Of a stretch of 6,562 nt of DNA, positions 1 to 5,956 are shown in pieces. The position numbers and the translations under genes were made by a program. Within the stretch, counting starts at the first letter, position 1. Each line of letters opens with the position of its first letter. Below the pieces are notes generated by a model. That model worked only from the letters and a program-made list of their open reading frames with translations. It had not been told where the DNA came from and ran no database searches. Origin of the DNA: a bacterium (GTDB lineage Bacteria > Krumholzibacteriota > Krumholzibacteria > LZORAL124-64-63); the NCBI GenBank assembly GCA_003646045.1, contig QNDV01000129.1, forward strand, positions 1 through 6,562, given 5' to 3'.

Positions 1-107
1 CCCCGGGGGCCTTTCCGCCGCCGACGAAACAGCGGTGCTCCGGGGCCCCGCTGCCTACGCCCGATCCCACCATCCCATCGACCGCAAGTCTCCCGGTACC
101 TTGTCTA

Positions 108-136
108 TTGACGCGCGCGCCCTCGGCGGCGAACAT
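108..136 (+). promoter_or_regulatory. Possible sigma70-type promoter for the envelope operon
   Basis: TTGACG at 108-113 matches five of six bases of the -35 consensus. Seventeen bases later GAACAT at 131-136 is only a weak -10 (three of six). The position, about 100 bases upstream of the first lipoprotein gene, is suitable. No other convincing promoter is visible in 1-238. The -35 is the better half of the evidence, so this is a candidate only. Confidence 0.22.
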
Positions 137-227
137 CCTCTGGAAACCCTGATTGAACCCCGAACCGACGCATGGGTCCGCCCGGCGACGCGTACATCAG
201 GGCCGGCCGGCGTGCCTGCCCAATCCC

Positions 228-234
228 AGGAGGG
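228..234 (+). promoter_or_regulatory. Ribosome binding site of the LpoB-like gene
   Basis: AGGAGGG lies four bases upstream of the ATG at 239. It is a near-perfect Shine-Dalgarno sequence. It decides the start, because the reading frame is open further upstream to about position 35 but that extension has neither such a site nor a signal peptide at its beginning. Confidence 0.8.
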
Positions 235-238
235 AATC

Positions 239-856
239 ATGAAGAACCTTGTGAACGGCCGTCGCCTGATCGTGCTGGGTGTGGTGGTAGCCGTGGTCGC
301 CCTGGCCGGGTGCAGTGGCAAGCAGGTCACGCGGGTCGAAGTGGAGGAGCAGATCGACCTCTCGGGCAACTGGAACGACATCGACAGCCAGGAGGTGGCC
401 GCCGCCCTGGTCACCCAGATTACCGGCAGTACCTGGGTGGAGGACTTCAGCGCCGAGAACGGCAAGAAGCCGTATATCATCGTGGGCACGGTGCGCAACA
501 AGACAGCCGAGCACATTCCCACCAAGACGTTCATCGCCGACCTGGAGCGCGAGTTCATCAACGGCGGTCGGGTGCGGGTAGTGGCGTCGCCCGAGGAGCG
601 TGAGCAGGTTCGTACCGAGCGGGCTGACCAGCAGGAATTCTCGTCCCAGGAAACCATGGCTCACTGGGGGCGCGAGCATGGCGCCGATTTCATGCTCATC
701 GGTGAAATAAACGCCATCGTCGACCAGGAGGGTGGCGACCAGGTGAAGTACTACCAGGTCGATTGCTATCTGGTGGATCTCGAAGACAACGTCAAGGTCT
801 GGACCGGCTACGAGAAGCTCAAGAAGTTCGTCGGCAAGGGCAAGTACAAGAGCTGA
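239..856 (+). CDS. lpoB: LpoB-like outer-membrane lipoprotein (penicillin-binding protein activator family)
   Basis: This 205-residue lipoprotein begins with a signal peptide whose lipobox is Leu-Ala-Gly-Cys with Cys25 as the lipidation site. Ser26 follows it, so there is no inner-membrane retention Asp and outer-membrane sorting is expected. From about residue 38 the DLSGxWNDxDSxxVA stretch, and further on the IIVGTVRNKT and FMLIGEINAI strands, match the LpoB-like family. In E. coli LpoB spans the periplasm and stimulates PBP1B. Here the Pro-rich disordered linker of E. coli LpoB is absent, with only about a dozen residues between Cys25 and the folded domain, so reach and partner may differ. 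The ATG was chosen for its AGGAGGG site and its signal peptide. It is first in a coupled operon with the COG3014-type and LpxR-like genes, ending in a TGATG overlap. The family call is firm; the PBP-activator function is inferred. Confidence 0.88.
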   Translation: MKNLVNGRRLIVLGVVVAVVALAGCSGKQVTRVEVEEQIDLSGNWNDIDSQEVAAALVTQITGSTWVEDFSAENGKKPYIIVGTVRNKTAEHIPTKTFIADLEREFINGGRVRVVASPEEREQVRTERADQQEFSSQETMAHWGREHGADFMLIGEINAIVDQEGGDQVKYYQVDCYLVDLEDNVKVWTGYEKLKKFVGKGKYKS

Positions 857-2361
857 TGAACGTGGGATTGCCTCATACCGGCGACCATGCCAGGGCAGGG
901 CGGGTTCTCGTGACAGGGGGCCTGCTGCTGCTGCTGGTGGTGATTACCACCGGCTGTGCCACCTACAGTGCCAAGATCGCCGACCTGAGGCCTGAACTGG
1001 TGGCCGGCGATTTCGAGTCCGCCCTGCAGACGGTGGAGGACGAGACCGGGAGCAAGGACCGCCTGCTCTATTTCCTGGAGCGGGGCATCATCCTGCACTA
1101 CGCGGACCGGTGGACCGAGAGCAACGTGGCCTTTGCCGCTGCCGAGCGGCTGTCCGACGAACTCTACACCAAGTCCATCAGTGAGGGCGCCTTCTCCCTG
1201 ATCTCCAACGACAACGCCATCAGCTACCGGGCCCGGCCCTTCGAACTGGCCATGGTTCCGTACTTCAGGGCCCTCAACTACATCTACCTCGGGCAGCGGA
1301 ACGAAGCCCTGGTCGAAGCCAGGCGGGCCAGCCTGCAGATGTCGAAGTACGTGGACACGACCCTCGGCAGTATCCGCCGGGAGGACCGGGGAGACCTGGA
1401 ACGGATTCGCAACAACGCCTTCCTGCTTTATACCAGCGGCATGCTCTACGACTGGGATGGCGAACTGAACGACGCGTTCACGGCCTACCGCAATGCCGCG
1501 GTGGCCTACCAGCGGAACAGCGGCCTGTTGAAGTTGGTACCGCCGCCGTCGCTGGCCGCGGATCTGGCGCGGGTATCCGGGCGTCTGGGCTTCAAGACCG
1601 AACTCGACGAATTACGACGGTCCTGTCCCGATGTCTTCCGGGCGGCAGCCGCCGCCGCGGGCGACCAGATGGTGGCCTGGCAGCCGGGGCAGGGAACCGT
1701 CGTGTTTTTCCTGGAGTCGGGCTTCGTCTCGGCCAAGACCCAGATCCGGTTCGACTTTCCCGTCTTCGAGGGCGAGGCCTACAACGACAACTCCTATTGG
1801 GCCTGGCAGATATACGCAGGCATGGGCAATACCCAGGCCCTGGTGGCGGGGCGGAAAATCGAGTACTGGGTTTCGGTGGCGGCACCGGAAATGCAGGACA
1901 GCGTGGGGTCGGTGGCGGTGGCCCGGGTGTCGGCTGTCCCGGCGGATTCCACGGCTCGCGCGGCGGCGACTGTCGTACCGGTGGCGGTCAGCAGCCGGGC
2001 CGAGAATCTCTCGCGCCAGGCCCGTATAACGTTCGATGCGGAGAAGCCCACGATCTTTTTCAAGACGATCCTGCGGGGCCTGACAAAGTACCTGGCCAGC
2101 CGGGGGGCGGAGAGCGCCGGTGGCGAGTTGGCCAAGTGGGCAGCGACTCTCTTCGGGGCGGTCACCGAAAGCGCGGATACCCGCAGCTGGCTGACCCTGC
2201 CCGCCGACGTGCATCTGGTGCGACTGAACCTCCCGGCGGGCAGGTGGGATCTGGAAGTGGAACTCACCGGCCACGGCGGGGAGCCTCTGGGTAGCCAGAC
2301 GGTAGCGGACGTCCAGGTTCGCGCAGGCGACTGGACCTTCCTTTCACGACGTCTCTTCTGA
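856..2361 (+). CDS. COG3014-type lipoprotein with helical (TPR-like) repeats
   Basis: The product has 501 residues. A long basic n-region and a Leu-rich hydrophobic segment lead to the lipobox Thr-Thr-Gly-Cys with Cys34; Ala35 follows, consistent with outer-membrane sorting. Residues of about 45-220 are helical and TPR-like, with segments near 68-102, 130-160 and 182-220 carrying the alternating Ala/Tyr/Leu pattern. The second half is beta-rich and contains ADTRSW at 440-445 followed by a TLP motif, a signature I recognise from the uncharacterised COG3014 family, which commonly neighbours lpoB-like genes. The start ATG shares one base with the preceding stop (TGATG), and the next gene is joined the same way, so translation is probably coupled. 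No strong ribosome site of its own is visible. The molecular function is unknown; a role with the LpoB-like protein in envelope assembly is inferred from context. Confidence 0.82.
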   Translation: MNVGLPHTGDHARAGRVLVTGGLLLLLVVITTGCATYSAKIADLRPELVAGDFESALQTVEDETGSKDRLLYFLERGIILHYADRWTESNVAFAAAERLSDELYTKSISEGAFSLISNDNAISYRARPFELAMVPYFRALNYIYLGQRNEALVEARRASLQMSKYVDTTLGSIRREDRGDLERIRNNAFLLYTSGMLYDWDGELNDAFTAYRNAAVAYQRNSGLLKLVPPPSLAADLARVSGRLGFKTELDELRRSCPDVFRAAAAAAGDQMVAWQPGQGTVVFFLESGFVSAKTQIRFDFPVFEGEAYNDNSYWAWQIYAGMGNTQALVAGRKIEYWVSVAAPEMQDSVGSVAVARVSAVPADSTARAAATVVPVAVSSRAENLSRQARITFDAEKPTIFFKTILRGLTKYLASRGAESAGGELAKWAATLFGAVTESADTRSWLTLPADVHLVRLNLPAGRWDLEVELTGHGGEPLGSQTVADVQVRAGDWTFLSRRLF

Positions 2362-3365
2362 TGCTGCGTCGCGTTGCTCTCTGCCTGTTTGGCGTTTTGT
2401 TGGCCCTGCCGGCCACGGCGCAGGTAAGGGACACCTGGACTGGACGTCTCATGTTCGAGAACGACGTGCTCTGGGTGGACGATTCGGACCGCCATTATTC
2501 CAACGGTATCCGCCTGGAGGCGCGGGGCCGCGAAGGGCATATCTGGAGCTGGATCGCCGGCCCCGGGCGTTGGCTCACCGGTGCCGGCAGGGACACGCCT
2601 CAGCGCATGGGCCTGGCCCTGGGCCACAACATCTATACGCCGGAGGACATCAAGACAGAAGAACTGGTGGAGGATGATCGGCCCTATGCCGCCTGGCTGC
2701 ACGGCGACATATCGGTGGTGGCGCGCGAGGGTCGGACACGGACCGAAGCCACCCTCAGCCTGGGCGTGGTGGGGCCCGCTGCCCGGGGCGAAGAGATGCA
2801 GCGCTGGTTCCACGGTATTATCGATTCACCCATTCCCGCCGGTTGGGATAACCAGTTATCCAACGAGCCGGCCGTGTTGCTGGTGGTCCAGCGTGGTTGG
2901 GGAGACCTGGTGCCGCCAAGGCCGGCGCCGCTGCTGGGCGAACAGGGTCTGGACTGGGACCTCGTGCCCCACGCCGACTTGGCGCTGGGCAACGTATTCG
3001 TCCATGCCGCCGGCGGTGCCGTGTTGCGGCTGGGCAACGATCTGGGCTGGGATCTCGGTCCGCGGCGGATTCGCCCCACGGCGGCCGGCGGCGACCTGGC
3101 CTGCGGTCGTCGCGGGTTCGTCTGGAGTGTGCTGGGCGGAGTCACCGGGCGAGCCGTGGTCCGCAACATCTTTCTCGACGGCAACACCTTCACTGACAGC
3201 CACAGCGTCGAGAAGAATTCCTTCGTGGGAGACGCCTGGTACGGGCTGACCCTGTCCTGGGGCGGTCTGCGCACGTCATTCATCCACACCATACGCTCAC
3301 CCGAATTCGAGGGGCAACGGCGGCCTGACCACTTCGGGTCCATCACCGTGGCCTGGTCGCCCTGA
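2361..3365 (+). CDS. lpxR: LpxR-like outer-membrane lipid A deacylase (DUF2219 family)
   Basis: The 334-residue product has a cleavable signal peptide, probably cut after Ala20 (Ala-Thr-Ala before Gln21). A beta-barrel pattern fills the rest. The family hallmark FEND (32-35) is followed by HYSNG (45-49), GHNIYTP (88-94), DDRPYA (105-110), VVGPAARGEEMQRWFH (136-151) and GWDNQ (161-165). In Salmonella LpxR, which removes the 3'-acyloxyacyl chain of lipid A at the outer membrane, the catalytic residues include Asn9, Asp10, Thr34, Gln118 and His122. By alignment from memory they correspond to Asn34, Asp35, Ser47, Gln147 and His151 here, so the site is intact apart from a Thr-to-Ser swap. The length is normal for the family. 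Its ATG overlaps the previous stop as TGATG, making it third in the operon. The C-terminus ends Trp-Ser-Pro rather than in a terminal Phe, which is unusual for a barrel protein. Activity on lipid A is inferred. Confidence 0.87.
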   Translation: MLRRVALCLFGVLLALPATAQVRDTWTGRLMFENDVLWVDDSDRHYSNGIRLEARGREGHIWSWIAGPGRWLTGAGRDTPQRMGLALGHNIYTPEDIKTEELVEDDRPYAAWLHGDISVVAREGRTRTEATLSLGVVGPAARGEEMQRWFHGIIDSPIPAGWDNQLSNEPAVLLVVQRGWGDLVPPRPAPLLGEQGLDWDLVPHADLALGNVFVHAAGGAVLRLGNDLGWDLGPRRIRPTAAGGDLACGRRGFVWSVLGGVTGRAVVRNIFLDGNTFTDSHSVEKNSFVGDAWYGLTLSWGGLRTSFIHTIRSPEFEGQRRPDHFGSITVAWSP

Positions 3366-3385
3366 CGGTTCTTTGGTGATGCGGG

Positions 3386-3414
3386 TTTCCCCGGTAGCCG
3401 CGGCAGGCTAGTAT
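3386..3414 (+). promoter_or_regulatory. Weak candidate promoter for the PLP enzyme gene
   Basis: TAGTAT at 3409-3414 matches four of six -10 bases. TTTCCC at 3386-3391, 17 bases upstream, is a poor -35 (three of six). It lies in the 96-base gap after the LpxR-like gene, which shows no intrinsic terminator, so read-through from the operon is also possible. A small inverted repeat, TAGCC/GGCTA at 3395-3410, overlaps the -10. Confidence 0.2.
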
Positions 3415-3461
3415 TGTGACGGGTTCGCGGCAGGTGCGGCCCGCTTCATCCCGGACGTGAG

Positions 3462-5180
3462 GTGCAGCCCTTGGAAGATTGTGTCCACCACCTGGTAGAG
3501 AAGATCCGCGACTCCATCATCGGTGATGACCGGGCGCTGGACGGTCCCTATGGGCCGCGGCGCATGACCTATGCCGACTACACCGCCAGCGGGCGCAGCC
3601 TGTCTTTCATCGAGGATTTCATCCGCGACGAGGTACTGCCCCTCTATGCCAACACCCACACCGAGACCTCCAGCACCGGCCTGCAGACGACGCGTTTTCG
3701 AGAGGACGCACGGCGTATCATCCTGGAAGCCTGCGGCGGCGACGACCAGGACGTGGTGATCTTCTGCGGGTCGGGAGCCACCGGGGCCATCAACAAGCTC
3801 ATCGACATCCTGAACCTGCGTGTGCCGCGGGACCTGGACGAGAAGTACGAACTGTCCCGACACATCCCGGCCGATGAACGCCCCGTGGTCTTCATCGGCC
3901 CCTACGAACACCACAGCAACGAGCTGCCCTGGCGCGAATCCATTGCCGACGTGGTGACCATCGCCGAGGACGAGGACGGCCGGATCGACCAGCAGCAACT
4001 GCAGCGGGAGCTCATCAACTACGCGACCAGACCGCTCAAGATCGGCAGCTTCTCGGCGGCGAGCAATGTGACGGGTATCGTTTCGGATACCCTGGGTATT
4101 TCGAGCCTGCTCCACGCCAACGATGCCCTGGCCTTCTGGGATTTCGCAGCCGCCGCACCCTACGTGGATGTGGAAATGAACCCCGCGGACGATCGCCTTT
4201 CCTTCAAGGATGCGGTGTTCATATCACCCCACAAGTTCATCGGTGGGCCGGGCACGCCGGGGGTGATGGTGGTCAAGAAGCGGCTGCTGACCAACCGCGT
4301 GCCGTCGGTACCCGGGGGCGGTACCGTCAGCTATGTCGGCCCCCATGGGCACACCTACCTCGAGGATCACGCCCACCGCGAGGAAGGGGGGACCCCGGCC
4401 ATCATCGAGGCCATACGCTCGGGGCTGGTCTTTCATCTGAAACAGGCGGTGGGGGCGGAGAATATCGAGAAGCTGGAGGCCCGCTTCGTTGAACGTGCCA
4501 TTGCCCGCTGGTCTGGGAATCCGAAAATCAGCATCCTGGGCAACCTGGACGCCCAGCGGTTATCCATCGTTTCCTTCGTGATCCGGCACGGCGACAAGGT
4601 GCTGCACCACAATTTTGTCGTCGCTCTGTTAAACGATCTTTTCGGCATCCAGGCGCGGGGCGGTTGTTCCTGTGCGGGTCCCTACGGACATCGCCTGCTG
4701 GGCATCGACCTGGCCCGCAGCATGAAGTTCCACCAGGCCATCAACGCCGGCAGCGAGGGTATCAAGCCGGGGTGGGTGCGGGTGAATTTCAACTACTTCA
4801 TTTCCGAAGAGGTGTCCGAGTTCATCCTCGAGGCAGTGGAACTGCTGGCCCGCGATGGTTGGCGGCTGTTGCCACACTACAACTTCGATGTCGACACCGG
4901 TATCTGGCGCCACCGCGACCAGCGGCCCGGTTCCAGCATGCGCCTGGGTGACATCGAATTCGGGTCGGGGAAAATGCAATACCGGTCACGGCACATTACG
5001 GAACCCGAGACGGCTTTTGCGGAGTACCTTGCCATGGCGAGGGAAACTGCCGGCGCCATGCAGGATCTGTCGACAGCGGCCGGCGATGCGCACGTGTCTC
5101 CGTCCGGTGCACCGATCACGCTGGACGAGGAACTGGAGCGCCTGCGCTGGTTCCCCCTGCCGGGAGAGCCGGCACCCTGA
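3462..5180 (+). CDS. Class V aminotransferase-fold PLP enzyme (cysteine desulfurase-like)
   Basis: The 572-residue protein belongs to the fold-type I, class V PLP family that includes SufS, IscS and Mo-cofactor sulfurase. In order: YADYTASGR (37-45); the phosphate-binding GSGATGAIN (103-111); EHHSN (149-153), whose His likely stacks on PLP; SNVTG (201-205); Asp227, contacting the pyridine nitrogen; and SPHK with Lys258 forming the Schiff base. RGGCSCAGPYG (399-409) places Cys404 at the persulfide cysteine of SufS, with a second cysteine at 402, as in the RTGCFC motif of Mo-cofactor sulfurases. Sulfur or selenium transfer from cysteine is therefore plausible but unproven. It is about 165 residues longer than SufS, with roughly 100 of these in a C-terminal tail after residue 470. 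The GTG at 3462 gives the longest form. The TTG at 3471 has a better-placed GAGGTG site (3459-3464, six-base spacer) and may be the true start. No Suf/Isc or Mo-cofactor genes lie nearby. Confidence 0.88.
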   Translation: MQPLEDCVHHLVEKIRDSIIGDDRALDGPYGPRRMTYADYTASGRSLSFIEDFIRDEVLPLYANTHTETSSTGLQTTRFREDARRIILEACGGDDQDVVIFCGSGATGAINKLIDILNLRVPRDLDEKYELSRHIPADERPVVFIGPYEHHSNELPWRESIADVVTIAEDEDGRIDQQQLQRELINYATRPLKIGSFSAASNVTGIVSDTLGISSLLHANDALAFWDFAAAAPYVDVEMNPADDRLSFKDAVFISPHKFIGGPGTPGVMVVKKRLLTNRVPSVPGGGTVSYVGPHGHTYLEDHAHREEGGTPAIIEAIRSGLVFHLKQAVGAENIEKLEARFVERAIARWSGNPKISILGNLDAQRLSIVSFVIRHGDKVLHHNFVVALLNDLFGIQARGGCSCAGPYGHRLLGIDLARSMKFHQAINAGSEGIKPGWVRVNFNYFISEEVSEFILEAVELLARDGWRLLPHYNFDVDTGIWRHRDQRPGSSMRLGDIEFGSGKMQYRSRHITEPETAFAEYLAMARETAGAMQDLSTAAGDAHVSPSGAPITLDEELERLRWFPLPGEPAP

Positions 5181-5206
5181 CCTGCGATCCCGCGGAACCA
5201 GCCATG

Positions 5207-5236
5207 AAAAAGGGCCCGGTCGGATGACCGGGCCCC
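5207..5236 (-). terminator. Intrinsic terminator of the - strand secreted-protein gene
   Basis: A perfect 10-bp GC-rich stem pairs GGGCCCGGTC (5212-5221) with GACCGGGCCC (5226-5235) around a GGAT loop. Read on the - strand it is followed directly by TTTTT (5211-5207), the classic Rho-independent form, about 40 bases beyond the stop at 5275. On the + strand the trailing sequence is only CTTGCC, so it would terminate the PLP enzyme transcript less well, though the hairpin may still serve both converging genes. Confidence 0.85.
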
Positions 5237-5243
5237 TTGCCTT

Positions 5244-5259
5244 CCGCGGCGAACCGCGG
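5244..5259 (-). other. Small stable hairpin preceding the terminator
   Basis: Two copies of the palindrome CCGCGG (5244-5249 and 5254-5259) form a 6-bp stem. On the - strand the loop reads TTCG, although the closing pair is G-C and not the C-G of the classic extra-stable tetraloop. It sits between the stop codon of the secreted-protein gene and its terminator, giving tandem hairpins at the 3' end of that mRNA. A third CCGCGG occurs at 5190-5195. A role in transcript stability is possible but not shown. Confidence 0.45.
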
Positions 5260-5274
5260 TCGGTGTTGTCGAGA

Positions 5275-5868
5275 CTACTGGAACAGCGCCTTCACGCCGC
5301 CGAAGCTGACGTCGTCGTTGGGCACGACACAGGTCCACATACCGAAGATGGGCTCAGAGAAGTCACCCGAGACCGGGTAGGCCTGGGAGATCTCGAAGTT
5401 GTCATCGGCGTCCGTGATGGCGATGGCGCCGGGGATACTCTGGGCATTCTCATCACTGACCGGGGCCAGGCTCCACAGCACGGGATCCGCAGTGAAGACA
5501 CCGATCGTGACGGTGATCAGTGTGCACTGGCCACCCACCACGGGGATGTTGGCGCCGCAGAAGAAATCCGGGGCAGTCATGAAGTTGGTGGCCGAGGGGT
5601 GGATCGCCGGGGTCACGAAGGGACCAGCGGGCCAGATCAGCTGGAACTCGAAGCCGCCAACGTTCTCGATGGGCGTTCCCAGGCCGTCATTGACGGGACC
5701 GGTCAGCACGACATAGGCCGTGAACTGGCCGGGGGCACCACTGTAGCAGGCATCTTCTTCGGCGCTCTCGGGGGTCGGGTTCTCTACCATGTACATGCCG
5801 ATTTCGTTCTCGGCGATGGCCGCGGTTGCAATCAGCATGGCGGCGAGGATGAACAGGAACTTCTTCAT
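5275..5868 (-). CDS. Secreted four-cysteine protein of unknown function
   Basis: The 197-residue product starts with a clear Sec signal peptide: Lys2-Lys3, a hydrophobic core, and Ala-Ile-Ala before Glu20, probably cut after Ala19. The mature part is acidic and beta-rich and lacks a transmembrane segment or lipobox. Four cysteines (41, 104, 115, 180) could form two disulfides. Motifs such as FTAYVVLTGP (49-58) and VGGFEFQ (70-76) resemble short secreted proteins I associate with uncultured FCB-like bacteria; I know no function for them. The VGGFEF-type segment recalls cohesin-like or surface adhesion folds, but this is weak. The ATG at 5868 was chosen over an upstream in-frame start at 5973 because it begins the signal peptide and has AAGGAG (5876-5881) seven bases before it. 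It follows the dockerin-type gene in the same direction and ends at a strong terminator. Confidence 0.8.
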   Translation of the reverse strand: MKKFLFILAAMLIATAAIAENEIGMYMVENPTPESAEEDACYSGAPGQFTAYVVLTGPVNDGLGTPIENVGGFEFQLIWPAGPFVTPAIHPSATNFMTAPDFFCGANIPVVGGQCTLITVTIGVFTADPVLWSLAPVSDENAQSIPGAIAITDADDNFEISQAYPVSGDFSEPIFGMWTCVVPNDDVSFGGVKALFQ

Positions 5869-5875
5869 GTTGTCA

Positions 5876-5881
5876 CTCCTT
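5876..5881 (-). promoter_or_regulatory. Ribosome binding site of the secreted four-cysteine protein
   Basis: On the - strand AAGGAG lies seven bases before the ATG at 5868. It fixes the start at the signal peptide and excludes the longer in-frame start at 5973, which falls inside the upstream dockerin-type gene. I see no convincing -35/-10 pair in the 88-base spacer, so co-transcription with the dockerin-type gene is possible. Confidence 0.75.
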
Positions 5882-5902
5882 GAGTGGACTTGGGTTTTAG
5901 AG

Positions 5903-5940
5903 CTTTCCCCCGGGGCGAGCCGGGGGAAAGTCGACACTTT
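5903..5940 (-). other. Strong hairpin with overlapping alternative stem between the two secreted-protein genes
   Basis: CTTTCCCCCGG (5903-5913) pairs perfectly with CCGGGGGAAAG (5920-5930) around a six-base loop, giving an 11-bp stem. A second inverted repeat, AAAGT (5927-5931) with ACTTT (5936-5940), shares bases 5927-5930 with the first stem, so the two cannot form fully at once. On the - strand the strong stem is followed by CTCTAAAACC, not a T-run, so it is not a standard terminator. It may be a weak terminator of the dockerin-type gene, a processing or stability element, or a leader structure of the secreted-protein gene 35 bases downstream. Confidence 0.55.
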
Positions 5941-5956
5941 CGTGCCGATCACGATT

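Noticed and set aside
30..53. Inverted repeat CAGCGG/CCGCTG around the palindrome CGGGGCCCCG near the window start
   Set aside because: It is short and GC-driven, has no T-run and no visible gene end upstream to terminate, so it cannot be assigned a role.
35..238. In-frame N-terminal extension of the LpoB-like gene
   Set aside because: It would bury the signal peptide and lipobox inside the protein, and the strong AGGAGGG site with a correct spacer precedes the ATG at 239.
1794..2813. - strand open frame antisense to the COG3014-type and LpxR-like genes
   Set aside because: It spans the junction of two well-supported coupled genes, and its Arg/Pro/Ala-rich translation looks like a shadow.
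3395..3410. TAGCC/GGCTA inverted repeat after the LpxR-like gene as a terminator or operator
   Set aside because: The stem is only five base pairs with no T-run after it; such repeats are expected by chance in GC-rich DNA.
3408..4115. - strand open frame antisense to the start of the PLP enzyme
   Set aside because: The + strand frame here encodes conserved PLP-enzyme motifs; the antisense product matches nothing recognisable.
4855..5883. Long + strand open frame spanning the end of the PLP gene and the antisense of the secreted-protein gene
   Set aside because: It crosses the terminator hairpin, is antisense to a gene with a clear signal peptide and ribosome site, and has a low-complexity Gly/Arg/Asp composition typical of a shadow frame in GC-rich DNA.
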